64,000 nucleotides of DNA from Athripsodes cinereus. Taxonomy: Eukaryota; Arthropoda; Insecta; Trichoptera; Leptoceridae. Where the stretch lies: NCBI GenBank assembly GCA_947579605.1, contig OX388318.1, forward strand, positions 5,332,001-5,396,000. The letters run 5' to 3'. This document shows positions 11,076-21,995 of this stretch, one piece after another (position 1 is the stretch's first letter; each line of letters starts with the position of its first letter). The position numbers were made by a program, and so were the translations under genes. A model generated the notes under the pieces. It was not told the DNA's origin. It did no database searches and saw only the letters and a list, made by a program, of their open reading frames with translations.

Positions 11076-11416
11076 AAAAAAATAATATTTGTCATCTTAA
11101 AATTATAAATTAAGTTCTTGTTTCACTTTGATGTTCTTGTTTTCCCATACTAATACTCTTTGTAAAACTAATAAATCCCGTTCCAGTACTAGAGAGTTAA
11201 GAGTGAAAACTCTTAAATCCAAATTATTGAAAAAAAAGTATGGACGCATTTATATTTTTGATTATTTTTAATACAAATCATACGCAATGGAAAATAATTA
11301 TTAAATGTAATTGTTAAAATTTTAAAATTCCTCCCCATTTTAATAATAAATAGTTTTAACCTTCTCCTGTAAAAAATGTAAATTTGAATAAATGAGGTTT
11401 ACAAGTTAGACCGACG

Positions 11417-12185
11417 ATAGATTCTATCAAATACTGCGCAACAGGACATGAATAAGAATACGGAACAAAGATTGAATCAACATCGGGGTCTTTTTTCCAT
11501 TGGATTGTTGGGATATTGGAATCTCCAATAAGACAAATATCCGTTTTGCCGTAATAGCTGATTAAACGTTCAGATATACTTTAAAAAAGATGTTTTAAGT
11601 ATCTAAGGATGTGGAAGGCGGTATATACATATACTACACCCAGTAGCGGTGAGCATTTTTTCATGCGTTACCGATGAAAAACGAATACTGGTAAAAAAAA
11701 CTTTCACCAGTATCATCCCAAACAAGAGTGGATGAATATCCTAGTGTCCGATCCACAGCAATTAAGACCCCAACTCCATCCCTTTTACCACTCAACATGA
11801 AATCCCTATCCTTGCGGTAAACTGTATATTCGTTTTGAAAAAGTTCGCTGTCAAATATGCCACAATTTAGCCAAGCTTCCGTCAGAACAATTATATCATA
11901 ACTATTTGCAAATAAGTTTGCTCTAAACTCCTCGCTCTTAGTCTTCAAGCCCCGAAAATTCTGAGAGAATACTTTAGTGTGGTTCACCTTGTAGTATGAT
12001 ATAAATATTCCTTAAATAGAATATAAAATTATTGTAGGGCCCTATACTCATAGCAGTTGTAATACTTAAAACAAACATATAAATTAAATCTCCACAAATG
12101 CATATTTCTCCTAATAATAATAACATCATCAAGCAAACGAACACAGGAAACAATACAACAAATGTGGCCAACACGGAACAGACCA
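11417..12185 (-). pseudogene. LINE 5' region: 5' UTR and endonuclease N-terminus
   Basis: The minus-strand frame 11987-11661 encodes the start of an endonuclease/exonuclease/phosphatase domain: FSQNFRGLKTKSEEF, then YDIIVLTEAWL (the TE motif carries the catalytic glutamate) and GVGVLIAVDR. After a break at about 11650 it continues as KTDICLIGDSNIPTIQW (the usual motif is GDFN) to AQYLIES at 11417. About 200 bases of AT-rich 5' sequence lie between the MITE junction at 12186 and this domain. No gag-like ORF1 is recognisable. The LINE may therefore be close to full length, apart from its insertions. Confidence 0.75.
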
Positions 12186-12320
12186 GATACTTTATTACTA
12201 AAATAATATTCGCAAAACATTCGCATATTTTTTTGCGAATGCGAATGCGAATGCGAATACTTTGAAATATGCGAATATTCGCGAATGCGAATGCGAATGC
12301 GAATATTCGTTACATCACTA
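12186..12320 (-). repeat. Left part of hAT-A MITE (copy 2)
   Basis: From 12320 inward on the minus strand: TAGTGATGTAACGAAT, alternating ATTCGC and GCGAAT hexamers, ATATGCGAATGTTTTGCG, and AATAAAGTATC at about 12186-12196. The complete MITE continues directly from AAAGTATC into GGTAATTCGG; here the LINE intervenes. Confidence 0.8.
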
Positions 12321-12328
12321 GTGTGTAT
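12321..12328. repeat. 8-bp target-site duplication, right (GTGTGTAT)
   Basis: Exact repeat of 6197-6204, directly after the terminus ACATCACTA at 12320. Confidence 0.85.
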
Positions 12329-13189
12329 ACCTACTTCTATATTAGGAAGATACTATTGCAACTGGGATAACTTTATTTCAAATACAGTGTTCGAAAATTG
12401 CTCCAGAATGAAGATGTATTCGAGCAATCGCAAAATCAAGTTTGTAATATTTTTTTAATAATAAAATCTGCTCTGTGTTAATAAGTACCTACACACGTTT
12501 CAATAGCATTCCCCACGAGGCGTAGTCTAATTGAAAATAATATAATGTATTTACATTATTACAAGTTTGTTGTAGTGCAGGAGGGCCACCCACAATATTG
12601 TGTCGTGTTCGCACTCTGCTAAACTGTCAAATACATTATTCGCGTAACCCATTCACCTTGTCAATTTGCATCATGTCAAATCTTCCAAACTCTATTATAA
12701 TTACTAGGAACTCTATGGTAATATAATGCCTGGGGATAAAAATCACGTAACGCGTAGGTCGGTGGGTGCCATGTAAAAATACAACAAGGTTTTCCCAGAT
12801 ATTAACGTTATCCAAACCTACGACAACGCAATACAGTTTAATTAACACAGTAAAACTTAATTAGGGTATGTATAATTCATAAGTAGATATAATTTTTCTT
12901 ATAAAACAGGGTATGACACATTTCTATACATAGCTTTGCTGGATGAAATTGCCTCCGGGCTATTATAAGCACGACTATTGTATGTTTATTTTTATACCTA
13001 ACAACAGTAACTTTATTATTATTACTGTTTAAACAGGTTCGATTATGATGATGGCTGTGGAAATGTAATTGAACATGGAAAAAACGCATTAAGTAGATAG
13101 ATAATCATGTAAGTACCTAAAGTGTTATCAAAACATACAAATTGGTGAATTTATGAAACTTTATTATGTTGGAATGAAGTACTACATTC

Positions 13190-13545
13190 TAGTGATGTAA
13201 CGAATATTCGCATTCGCATATTTCAGAATATTCGCATTCGTATTCGCAAAAAAATATGCGAATGTTTTGCGAATATTATTTTGGTTATAAAGTATCGGTA
13301 ATTCGGTAAAAGTACTGGATAATTACCCGGTACATTGTAGAAAAAGGTACTGCAAGAAAATATTCTTTAAGAAAACCGAAGAGTTTTGGAATATTTTAAA
13401 TTCCTATACCATTTTGAAAATTCGGCGACGGGAGGATGGGGGGGTAGAAATTTTAATGTTTGAGCAACTTGTAGAAATTCAAGAAAGTCAGTATTCGCTA
13501 TTCGCATTCGCGAATATCCAAAATCACACATTCGTTACATCACTA
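13190..13545 (+). mobile_element. Complete hAT-A MITE
   Basis: This 356-bp element runs from TAGTGATGTAACGAAT to ATTCGTTACATCACTA. The flanking octamers CTACATTC (13182-13189) and CTACATAG (13546-13553) match at six of eight positions, consistent with an aged hAT duplication. Both subterminal regions carry ATTCGC/GCGAAT units in both orientations. The middle has GGTAATTCGGTAAAAGTAC, AAATTCCTATACCATTTTG and a G-rich stretch. It provides the uninterrupted reference for the composites. Non-coding. Confidence 0.85.
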
Positions 13546-14132
13546 CTACATAGTAAGAAATCAATAATGAAAAGTCGAATACAGTAAAATAAATTATTAT
13601 CGATAATGACAATATGGTGGAATGCAAAATGTACCTAAGGAAAAGGTAATACAGTATAGCGTAGTGAATGTTTATATAAGAAAATGACAGAAACGTGTCC
13701 CCTTTCCAATGTTTCACTGAGCTAATGTTATCTATCTATGTACAGTATATTGTAGTTGTTTCTTTCATATACATATTATCAATATTACTCTGGCAGGCAG
13801 TTGTATCAACAATAAAAAAACATTAACCGACTTCAAGTGGTATAATACGCTAATGCTCCTGTGTCATCTGATATCTGATACTAGACCTAAGTCATGTTGG
13901 TATCTACACTATCTACCAGTAGTTTACCAATATGTTCACCATACAATTTATACCAAGCGCATATAACGCTAGTGACTACACATTTATTATCCTTTATCTA
14001 ATAGAGTTTTATATGATCAAAACAATATATCAACTAAAACAAACTACCTATCATACAGATAATTGAATGATATCACCCCTAACCCATCACTATTTACAAC
14101 AAGTAGGTAGGTACATATTAAAACATAATATT

Positions 14133-14313
14133 GGGGGTTATTCTGAACATTCGACCAGTTGCTTGCAAACGATAGTATTGCGTTCCATCCAACTTTTTAA
14201 ACGACAGTCGAATGAGAATGTATTGTATCGTATACTCGTATGGGTGTCGCATGGCAACCGATAGTATCGAATCAGATGCAATTCGATACTGTCGTATTTT
14301 CAGAATAACCCCC
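14133..14313. mobile_element. Small MITE with GGGGGTTATTCTGA ends
   Basis: GGGGGTTATTCTGAA at 14133 is inverted at 14300-14313 (TTCAGAATAACCCCC). ATT flanks both sides, a possible 3-bp duplication. The inside has further inverted blocks, such as GATAGTATCGAAT against ATTCGATACTGTC. The G-rich termini recall PIF/Harbinger-type elements, but ATT is not the usual TWA target, so the class is open. Overlapping open frames on both strands are by-products of the palindromic structure. Confidence 0.65.
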
Positions 14314-14720
14314 ATTATAATATATACTTTATACCTAAGCATACACATTTATGTTATTATTATTATTACTGATCCTTTATACATCTCCGCCACGACTAAA
14401 CCATAACAAACAACATACGCATTTGGTAAATCAAAATATTTAGCAATATAAAATAGACGGTAGGTATATTTCGCTCGTGGAACGCTGTTATGAATACTAT
14501 GAGATTACGTTTGTTTCATAATTTATTTCATATAAATGTGAACAACCTGGCAAGTGGTTAGTGATTCATTCACCCATTCGTTATCGCCCTATCGCTGACA
14601 GATTGCAAGGTGAAGTTGTACAACTTATATATTAACTTGTATTCATTCATTTACACATGTAATTACACACCTGTGATCATCATAAAATACATATACACAC
14701 CACACCATACCATAAAGAAA

Positions 14721-14978
14721 ATGCGCGCCCGAAAAACCAAGAAGACAAGGACTATGAAATCGGCACCCGCGGCAGACTTATTTAACAAATGCCTACATCA
14801 AGCCAAAGCTGCTACAAACATTACAGAGGAATCTTGCAAACCCAGTAATAAGACAAAGAAATCACGCGATTTTGGACTACATATCATATCTTCTGGGATC
14901 GCATTGGCCTTCAGCTGTAATGATCCTTGTAAGAGTCGTCTTATTGTCAGTAATAATAATTACATGATGAAAACATAG
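14721..14978 (+). CDS. Hypothetical basic ORF, 3' half repeat-derived
   Basis: An 85-codon frame starts at ATG 14721 (MRARKTKKTRTMKSAPAADL) and ends at TAG 14976-14978. The N-terminal part is lysine/arginine-rich and then mildly amphipathic (LFNKCLHQAKAATN); I do not recognise it. The DNA is less AT-rich than its surroundings. The second half (about 14870-14965, CTGGGATCGCATTGGCCTTC...) resembles the repeat at about 54108-54190, so at least that part comes from a retroelement. The frame can be extended upstream to 14610, but that part is AT-rich and unconvincing. It is more likely a repeat-borne frame than a host gene. Confidence 0.2.
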   Translation: MRARKTKKTRTMKSAPAADLFNKCLHQAKAATNITEESCKPSNKTKKSRDFGLHIISSGIALAFSCNDPCKSRLIVSNNNYMMKT

Positions 14979-15969
14979 GTATCCTCTTTACTTCATCTCA
15001 ACTCGTGATGAGTATATAAATAACATTAGGTACAGTATATTACATGCACCTGAATGAACAGGTCAACAAAGCACAGATGATTACTTGTAAAAACGGACAA
15101 TTTCCTCTTGGCTCGAGCGGAACATATTTAGCATCCATTCGAAACGAGAATTTCAACAATTTTTATTCCGCGACAAAATGACCGTGACAAGGCACATTAT
15201 TCACATTACAAAAGTATCGATAGTTTATGCGTCGAGTTACAAGATCTACATTTAATTTGAGTCGGTCTGCAAATATATACATAGTTGTAGCAGTACATGT
15301 GATTATAAACCGAGAAGATAATCAGACAGTGGATTATCTTAATCGATCATTCTCACGACTTAACGTTTCACAATTATGATCATCGCCGATGAGATGAATT
15401 ATAAGATAAAAACTAAAGAGAACTCATTTTTACGATGTCATCCGTCAGTAAGCATTTAATAAAATAAGCAGTAAGGAATTTATGTTATGTGATCGTGATT
15501 TTTCGATACTAGATACTAAATAGGTATTTAACAATGGAACGCTACAAATCATTGAACTAGCAGACGCATTAGAATAACATCTATCTATAAGGCTGGCTAA
15601 TGTAGTCAGTAAGCACCTATGTGTTTTGTTGCCATTTACCTGCCATACAGTCGCATAATAGAAGCACTCTACGATATGTTATAACAAGTTCTACCAAATA
15701 GATAAAAGCTGATGGAACACAATCAGTGAAGCACTAAAGTATTACGAAACATATGTTACACATACGAAGTCCTTATCAAAACATTGTTCACGGCACTGTA
15801 GGTACTTACTGTAGGTAAATGTACAATAATGACTTGGAACTTGCTTCTAATGTTTTAAACATGTACCTATGTATGTTGGTGTCAGAAATCATGAGCAAGC
15901 CCCAGTCGTGGAATTGATATATTTTAACTTTTCGATTTTCGAAGAGGAAACACTATGAAAGTTCATTTT

Positions 15970-16193
15970 AATTTAGATAATAAATATTTAAATAAAAAAC
16001 ACTGTTTACTTTCATTTAAAATTGTTATAATATTAAAAGCTTTTCGGACATACGTCCATCTTCAGTAATAATTACTTATAGTTATAAGTAATTATTACTG
16101 AAGATGGACGTATGTCCGAAAAGCTTTTAATATTATAACAATTTTAAATGAAAGTAAACAGTGTTTTTTATTTAAATATTTATTATCTAAATT
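15970..16193. repeat. Perfect palindrome, 111-bp arms
   Basis: 15970-16080 is the exact reverse complement of 16083-16193, with a 2-bp spacer (GT). I matched every base of the arms by eye. Each arm includes the sub-palindromic block GGACATACGTCC and TTTTCGGAC. No target duplication is evident. It could be a foldback element, a recent inverted duplication, or a foldback assembly artefact. Confidence 0.9.
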
Positions 16194-16213
16194 GATATAT
16201 TTTATAATCAAAA

Positions 16214-16336
16214 TAAAAAAACAAACGTTTTTTCTACTACATTGTTTTTTTTATTGAGAGAGACGTTCTTCGTCTTACAAGGACATTGCCAATCTTCACA
16301 ATGTCCTTGCCAATAGTAGAAAAAAGTTTGTTTTTA
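16214..16336. repeat. Foldback element, imperfect
   Basis: The outer arms AAACGTTTTTTCTACTA and TAGTAGAAAAAAGTTT, and the inner arms ACAAGGACATTG and CAATGTCCTTG, form a nested hairpin. The inner block AGACGTTCTTCGTCTTACAA is related to 34060-34120 and 60724-60755. Confidence 0.65.
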
Positions 16337-16339
16337 AGT

Positions 16340-18149
16340 TGACTTGTGGAATACTATTACCTACCTCAACACCGACACAGAGAATGATAAATAATTAACT
16401 ACTAAATATGGAAGCTGTTTTCTCTTCGCTAACAAAATTTAAGAAATTCAGACTAGGTAGTTCACTAATTTCATGGCTGATTTTTTTTAATTGAAGATGT
16501 TATATTTGTCTTCATTTTGTCAAACACCTGCCTTTTACAGAACATTCAAAAACTTGCAGAAATGAGTAGGAGACTAATTCTATACCGGGTGCTCCAAGAA
16601 ACAGAATTAAACCAAATTCTAAATTACCTATTTAATTCAAATCGATTACTGTCTAGAAAAGACTAATGTTTATTCATAGAGAAAGACTAATGTTTATTCA
16701 TATCATATAACGTGTTAAACAAAATTTGTAATTAGCTAAGTATGTAGCTTAATAAATATTAAGCAAGACAAACCAATCAACCAAGTGGATTAAGCAATAT
16801 ATTTTTAAGGTAATAAAAAGCCATCTGAAATTTATTGATCAATTTTGTTTTAAATACTAATTAACTAAACAAGAAACATAAAACAACCATCTCCCGTGTT
16901 ATTTTCGTATATTCATCCCATTTCCACAAACAAACTGAAATAAATCTGGTAATTTAACGATAATATGCATTTACTTAACGAACTACCATTCCATCTCCTA
17001 ACAATATTGGACGTTCGATACAATCAAGTCGTGTTCTTAATACTTTCCGGTTATTAATAATCCATACAATAGCTGTATAATAATAGCACAATGGTAAGCG
17101 AGTGCAAGCGGGATAATTCAATATGTCGAGCTACTGAAAACCATAAACATAAACAAAACTATATTTGTCGCGAGTGCTTTTAGAACAATGAGAATTATTA
17201 TTCTCGGTAGGTAACTTGTGATTTTGCATCCACTACCATAATGTGTACCTACATTATGAATTCAGTACACAAGATACCGATTTTTAATGCGGTGAATAGC
17301 TTAATACAATCCGTAACGGTTGAATACCCTTAAACTCGAACTAACATGAACATCTATTTAAACTCGGGATGAAATAAATATATGTAAGTGCTTTGACCGA
17401 AAAGCTTGGAGAAAGCCTGCCAAACGAAAAGTTAGATCAACTAAAACGTAGACATAGCTACACGCAGCACAATTCAGTGAAAACTAAGAAAACGAATATG
17501 AATGAAAATAACATACATTTATAAATTGAAATTAACAAAGACGATATAAAAGAAGAATAACTTATAAAGAAACAAAACAATTTATGACAGATAAGAAGTT
17601 ATGGAATTAATTTAGTATGCGTAGTTGTTTTACTCGTAGTAACTTCCCTCATATCCGGCGCATATGTTATTATTACTATATACCTATACCTACCATACAC
17701 CATACAAGTTCCATCATTTACCAAGTAACAAACACACTTTCTACAACTTGCCAGAGACCTGTTCCTGTTAAGCGTAATGTTCACATCACACATCAAACAT
17801 AACATGGCAAAGATAAGAGGCGAACTTTATTATGAATCATTATTGGGTATAGTAAGTAAGTTCGCGATATTTAGCATGACATACCTACAGGGTGTTATTT
17901 CGTCACGACTAATAATAGTCGCATTGTAACTAAATAATCGGAGATAATCGTAAGTTGATTTGATATAATCAATAAAGAATAAATGACGATACACAAAAAC
18001 CTACGCCAAATGCAAAACTTTCCACTGCAAACGATAATTCGAAGTAGCAACATGCCTGTCTAGATATTTAATACTATAATATCTCTTTATTGCTCTGCAA
18101 ATTGGGGGAATAAAACAAAATAAAGACACACAATATGTGTAATATTACA

Positions 18150-18150
<1 letters not shown>
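16340..18150. other. No recognisable gene; intron DNA
   Basis: AT-rich sequence with no supported coding region. A block at about 16530-16590 (CTGCCTTTTACAGAACATTC) resembles 58268-58320 (CTGCCTTTTACAGGACACTC) and is probably an old shared repeat. The overlapping frames at about 17600-17800 on both strands have no recognisable product. Confidence 0.45.

Positions 18151-18151
<1 letters not shown>

Positions 18152-18198
<47 letters not shown>
18152..18198. repeat. (TA)n microsatellite
   Basis: About 23 uninterrupted TA/AT dinucleotides. Confidence 0.95.
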
Positions 18199-18201
<3 letters not shown>

Positions 18202-19499
18202 TATTTAGGTACTTGGTTACGTTCGTTATATGTTCATGTATGAGATGAGAAAAGTTTTCCAGTAGGTACCTACACTAATAATACTTTACTCCAACTAACG
18301 AGTTTCTCTTTGTTGGATGTATTTCATATTATTATTTATTGTAGTAAAGCATCTAAATATAGATTTCGCTACGTACTTGTTAGGTTCGTAAATTTTTAGA
18401 AGCGCAAGAATGGAAACTAAGGAATGGTTGGGAGGCTAAAAGTTGATTCCCACGATATCCGCAAACTAAAAATAAGCAACAAAAAAGATACACATATATG
18501 TATTCCACGAATAACATGTTTAACTTTGCATGCCATGACGTCAGGGCTGTGAGGGAACATTTCTATAAGTGGGTGTATTACACACTCCAGGTACGTATCC
18601 TGTTACTTCATGGAATTTTGTAATTAAAAGATAAGAAATACATTTATGGCAAGGCAATGTATCAAAAACTAATAGAATAACGGAATGTAAAACGTGACAT
18701 ATCTACTTAAACAAACAAGATCACGTTGATGTTAGATTATTTCATTAAGTACACAAAACGATCAACAAGTTTCTAAAACGTTAGAACTGTGAAGAGTTCT
18801 CAGTTTGCTTCTATTTTATAATTTTTGAGTTTATCTGAAAGCAAATAAAACGATGAAGTCATCTGAAAATATTAAGGATAAAACACACGACTACAACGAT
18901 AATATCACCAAAACATGCGAATGAATGGAAGATATTCAATGAAATGATTCATAATGTCATAATCGTCAAATGTACAACGATAATATTATGTTTGTAATGA
19001 TATCGCAAAAGACCTTGTGCTAGGAAAAACAAAGAGCGACCTAATCACTTTCCATAACATTATTGTGTAAACTCGCCCTTTTGAAACTGGAAGCCAAATA
19101 ATAGTAAGTATAATGACTGGAATAATACCACACAGCATCCCCCAAATGTGTCAAGGTTACAGAGAGGGAAAACATTAAAGTTTCAGCCTATATAAATAAC
19201 TACCTAATGCTCGCACACAATGTACTGGTAGAGTTGATACAACTAACAGTCTCGCACTCACACTACTTGGCTTGCCACTTGCCAACGTATACGTAGAAAG
19301 GAGTTCGACAGTAACATAGAGTTAGGTTGTATGTTTCTCCACCACCATAACTACTTTCTTATAAACTTGGAATGAGTCCAAAATGGAATCAACGCCAAAA
19401 CATTGGAAATTCTTACGAGGGTTATCCAATCAACGACTAACAACATTTCTTACTATTAAACTGGAATGCAATCAGATGAGTACATAATTATAATTCCTT

Positions 19500-21090
19500 T
19501 TTTTTCCCGGAAGATCTGTTGAATCTAATTTAATTCACTTCACGGATGATGTTTTGATGGCTATGGGTGGTGGATGACAGTTGGATGCCGTGTACACTGA
19601 TTTCTCAAAAGCATTTGATAAAATTAATCATGATATTCTAATTCACAAGCTTGGGAGGTACGGTGTGCACGGTGATCTCCTGCGGTGGCTGTCATCGTAC
19701 GTCAGAAATAGACTACAGGCTGTAGCAATCAACAATGCCCTTTCCCAATTTAGAGACTGTCTATCGGGGGTTCCACAAGGTTCACATCTAGGTCCAATTC
19801 TTTTTATAATGTACATCAATGATATCCAACAGTATTTTAAGTACTCCAATTTCCTCATTTATGCAGATGACACCAAAATTTATAAAAAAATATCTAACTT
19901 GGATGATATACGAAATCTTCAGTCTGATATCGAGCGTCTTTTTTATTATTGTTCAGTGAATCAGCTCTTTCTGAATATATCCAAATTCAATATTATTACC
20001 TTTACCCGAAGTAAAAATCCTATCTTGTACAATTATACGCTTTGTGGAACACCTCTCATGAGATGTCATGAAGTTAGAGATCTTGGCGTCATTCTTGACG
20101 AAAAAATGTTATTCAGGGAACATATAGACAATATTGTTGAAAAGGCGTTTAAACAACTTGGTTTTATTTTAAGAGTATCTAAGCCTTTTAAAAACGTACG
20201 TACAATAAAGGTATTATATTTCACATACGTAAGGAGTTGTTTGGAGTTTGCATCTGTGGTGTGGAACCCACAGTATATCACATATATAGACAGAGTTGAA
20301 AAGGTGCAAAACAAATTTCTCAAACACTTGGATTATAGATGTTGTCAATCATTTGATAACTACGCACATTCAGCTCGATATCATGGTATTGCCCTGCTGG
20401 AGAACAGACGTACAAAGGCTGATATGGTTTTCCTATATAAAATAATTAACAATGTTATTGATTGCAGTGATCTACTTCTTAGGATTAACTTTAATTGCCC
20501 CCCACGATCCACTAGGGTTCCCAATACTTTTCGACTCCCGCAATGTAGTACAAACTACGCACAATATTTATTCTTCCAAAGGTCGTGCGGGAATTACAAC
20601 GTTTTTTTCAAGGATGTTGACTTTTACATATCATCATTGCCGAAATTTAGGGGTGCTGTTTCCAGATCTCTGCGCGGTTCTGATCAATGAGTGTCCTGAA
20701 CGTAGTGAGGTTCGCACGAGCATTATTTCCCCTAACTCCCCCCTCCCCCTATATCCCCCTTTTTGCTTGGAGAGCATTTGCCCCCCTCATGGGCGTCATT
20801 CATTACTTGTGTATGTTGTAATGGCATATTCATTACATGGGTGAACGTTTTTGTTTTTTCTTTACTTTTTTGTATTTTGGCCTCAGCTAGTGCATAGAGT
20901 GCACTTTACTTCTTTTTGTTTGGGTTATATTTTTTTTAATTTGGAACATAGTGTTATATAAAATAATTTAACAAACTTCACTGGCTTGTGAAAAATGTAA
21001 TATTTAACTTGTACTATATAAAATGTAAAAGCTGTTTGTTTGTATTAATAAAATAAATTTAAAAAAAAATTTAAAAAAAAAATTGTGTCT
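19500..21090 (+). mobile_element. 5'-truncated jockey-type LINE
   Basis: The element begins inside the RT domain (GRSVESNLIHF from about 19509) and runs through the RT C-terminus, a C-rich 3' UTR (20690-20780) and an A/T tail (about 21050-21083). It is distinct in sequence from the composite LINE at 1-12 kb. I could not find a clear target duplication. Confidence 0.8.
19506..20690 (+). pseudogene. Reverse transcriptase (jockey superfamily), truncated
   Basis: The long frame from 19581 to 20690 (369 codons plus stop region) encodes RT palm motifs: AVYTDFSKAFDKINHDIL at residues 3-20, SGVPQGSHLGPILF near residues 62-75, and the catalytic YADDTKIY near 94-101. The thumb and C-terminal region follows (DLGVILDEKMLF, VWNPQYITYIDRVEKVQNKF, then an arginine-rich end). 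The frame continues upstream through an in-frame TGA at 19575-19577 to GRSVESNLI. The endonuclease and RT N-terminus are missing, so it is inactive, but the remaining frame is long and the insertion is fairly young. The overlapping plus-strand frame at 20452-20844 is a shadow. Confidence 0.88.
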
Positions 21091-21299
21091 CGTTACTAAC
21101 ATCGGCATTTTTAATATAAATTAGTAGGTAATTGTTAGGTGGAGTAGATTAAGGATAAAAGTAGTTCTTATCAACCCTGTTGTATAAGTAAACATATTGC
21201 CGTTTACCAGTAAACAAAACAGTAATATGCTAACAATAGAGAGAAGTTATCTCAGTCAGTAACAACCAAAAAGGATCGAATGTGGTAGATACATACGCA

Positions 21300-21450
21300 G
21301 AAGGAAGGAAACTGTACACTGATTATGAACTATAAGTTCAGGAGTAAGCTGAAGACTCTGCTTTTCAAGAAATGCCATGGCGCCCTTGAGATGGTCACGG
21401 ATCATTAAACGGTGCCAAATATAAATTGTCTTTATTATTGTTATTATAAA
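21300..21450 (+). mobile_element. LINE 3' fragment, ALEM/ACGGTGCC family
   Basis: It encodes YKFRSKLKTLLFKKCHGALE and a stop, the usual last residues of a LINE RT (FKxxLKxxLF). The 3' UTR follows: TTAAACGGTGCCAAATATAAATTGTC. Related 3' UTRs lie at 25340-25420, 47810-47900 and (minus) about 49430-49380. Confidence 0.65.
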
Positions 21451-21689
21451 GCTACAACAATTTTTTTCAGCAGCGAAGCTAAACATTTAGATTAGAAGAA
21501 ACTTAAGGAACATTTGGAGGACGCTAGCCCTACTGAAACAATGATTTGTTTCACTAGGTGAGTCAGCACTTCCTAGAAATGTGATTGAACGGTTTGTAAT
21601 GTGATTCTGAAGCCGTACAGATTTATCATTATAATTTACTTATCAAATTGATTTCTATAAACGGTTCACTAAACTTTTACAAAAAACAA

Positions 21690-21995
21690 CATCTACATTT
21701 TTTGTTGATCTTAGAAAAGCATTTGATAGCATTAGTCATTGTTAATTATTGGATAGATTAAATCAAATGGAATCACAGGAAAAGTGGAAAAATGGCTGGG
21801 GAGCTATCTCTATCAAAGAAGATAGCAAAAATTTTATCTCAGTGAACCTTTGACCTCTCTCTGAGTTGGGATCCCGTAGGGAACAGTGCTGGGACTGTTT
21901 TTTATTTTGTATGTGAATCATATTTTTCATCCTCCATTGAAGTTCAATGATCTTGTTATTTTCTGATGACCTTTGATTATTAAGGGTTATACTTG
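21690..21995 (+). pseudogene. Heavily decayed reverse transcriptase fragment
   Basis: RT motifs survive in shifting frames: FVDLRKAFDSISH (about 21700), a degenerate GxxQGTVLGxxxFxLYVN at about 21870-21915, and FSDDL at about 21960 where FADD is usual. Several stops and indels are present. This is an old LINE remnant. Confidence 0.6.

Larger units (their letters stand above)
9324..11416. mobile_element. 2.1-kb TIR element inserted in the LINE endonuclease
   Basis: The ends are 21-bp terminal inverted repeats with one mismatch: 9324-9344 begins CGTCGATCTAACTTG, and 11396-11416 is its inverse, beginning CGTCGGTCTAACTTG on the minus strand. Both end in GTAAACC. A 4-bp ATAG duplication flanks it (9320-9323 and 11417-11420). 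Removing the insert restores the LINE endonuclease frame. The inside has no transposase-like frame. It holds a retroelement tail (about 9840-9990) and an RTE-like tail (about 10886-11075). The superfamily is uncertain; a 4-bp duplication alone does not decide it. Confidence 0.75.
6205..12320 (-). mobile_element. Composite hAT-like element with LINE cargo, copy 2 (complete)
   Basis: This 6,116-bp unit begins at 6205 with TAGTGATGTAACGAAT and ends at 12320 with ATTCGTTACATCACTA, flanked by a perfect GTGTGTAT duplication. Read on the minus strand it contains the left third of the hAT-A MITE (12320-12186), a jockey-type LINE with its endonuclease start (12185-11417), an inserted 2.1-kb TIR element (11416-9324), the LINE linker (9323-8409), a nested LINE 3' fragment (8408-8095), the RT and 3' UTR (8094-6426), and the right part of the MITE (6425-6205). 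The MITE at 13190-13545 shows the uninterrupted form. No transposase is encoded, so movement would need an enzyme supplied in trans. Confidence 0.85.

Noticed and set aside
6205..12320. A hAT transposase inside the composite
   Set aside because: All long frames are LINE endonuclease/RT or shadows; nothing resembles a hAT DDE or dimerisation domain.
14067..14348. Overlapping ORFs on both strands
   Set aside because: They arise from the internal inverted repeats of the small MITE at 14133-14313.
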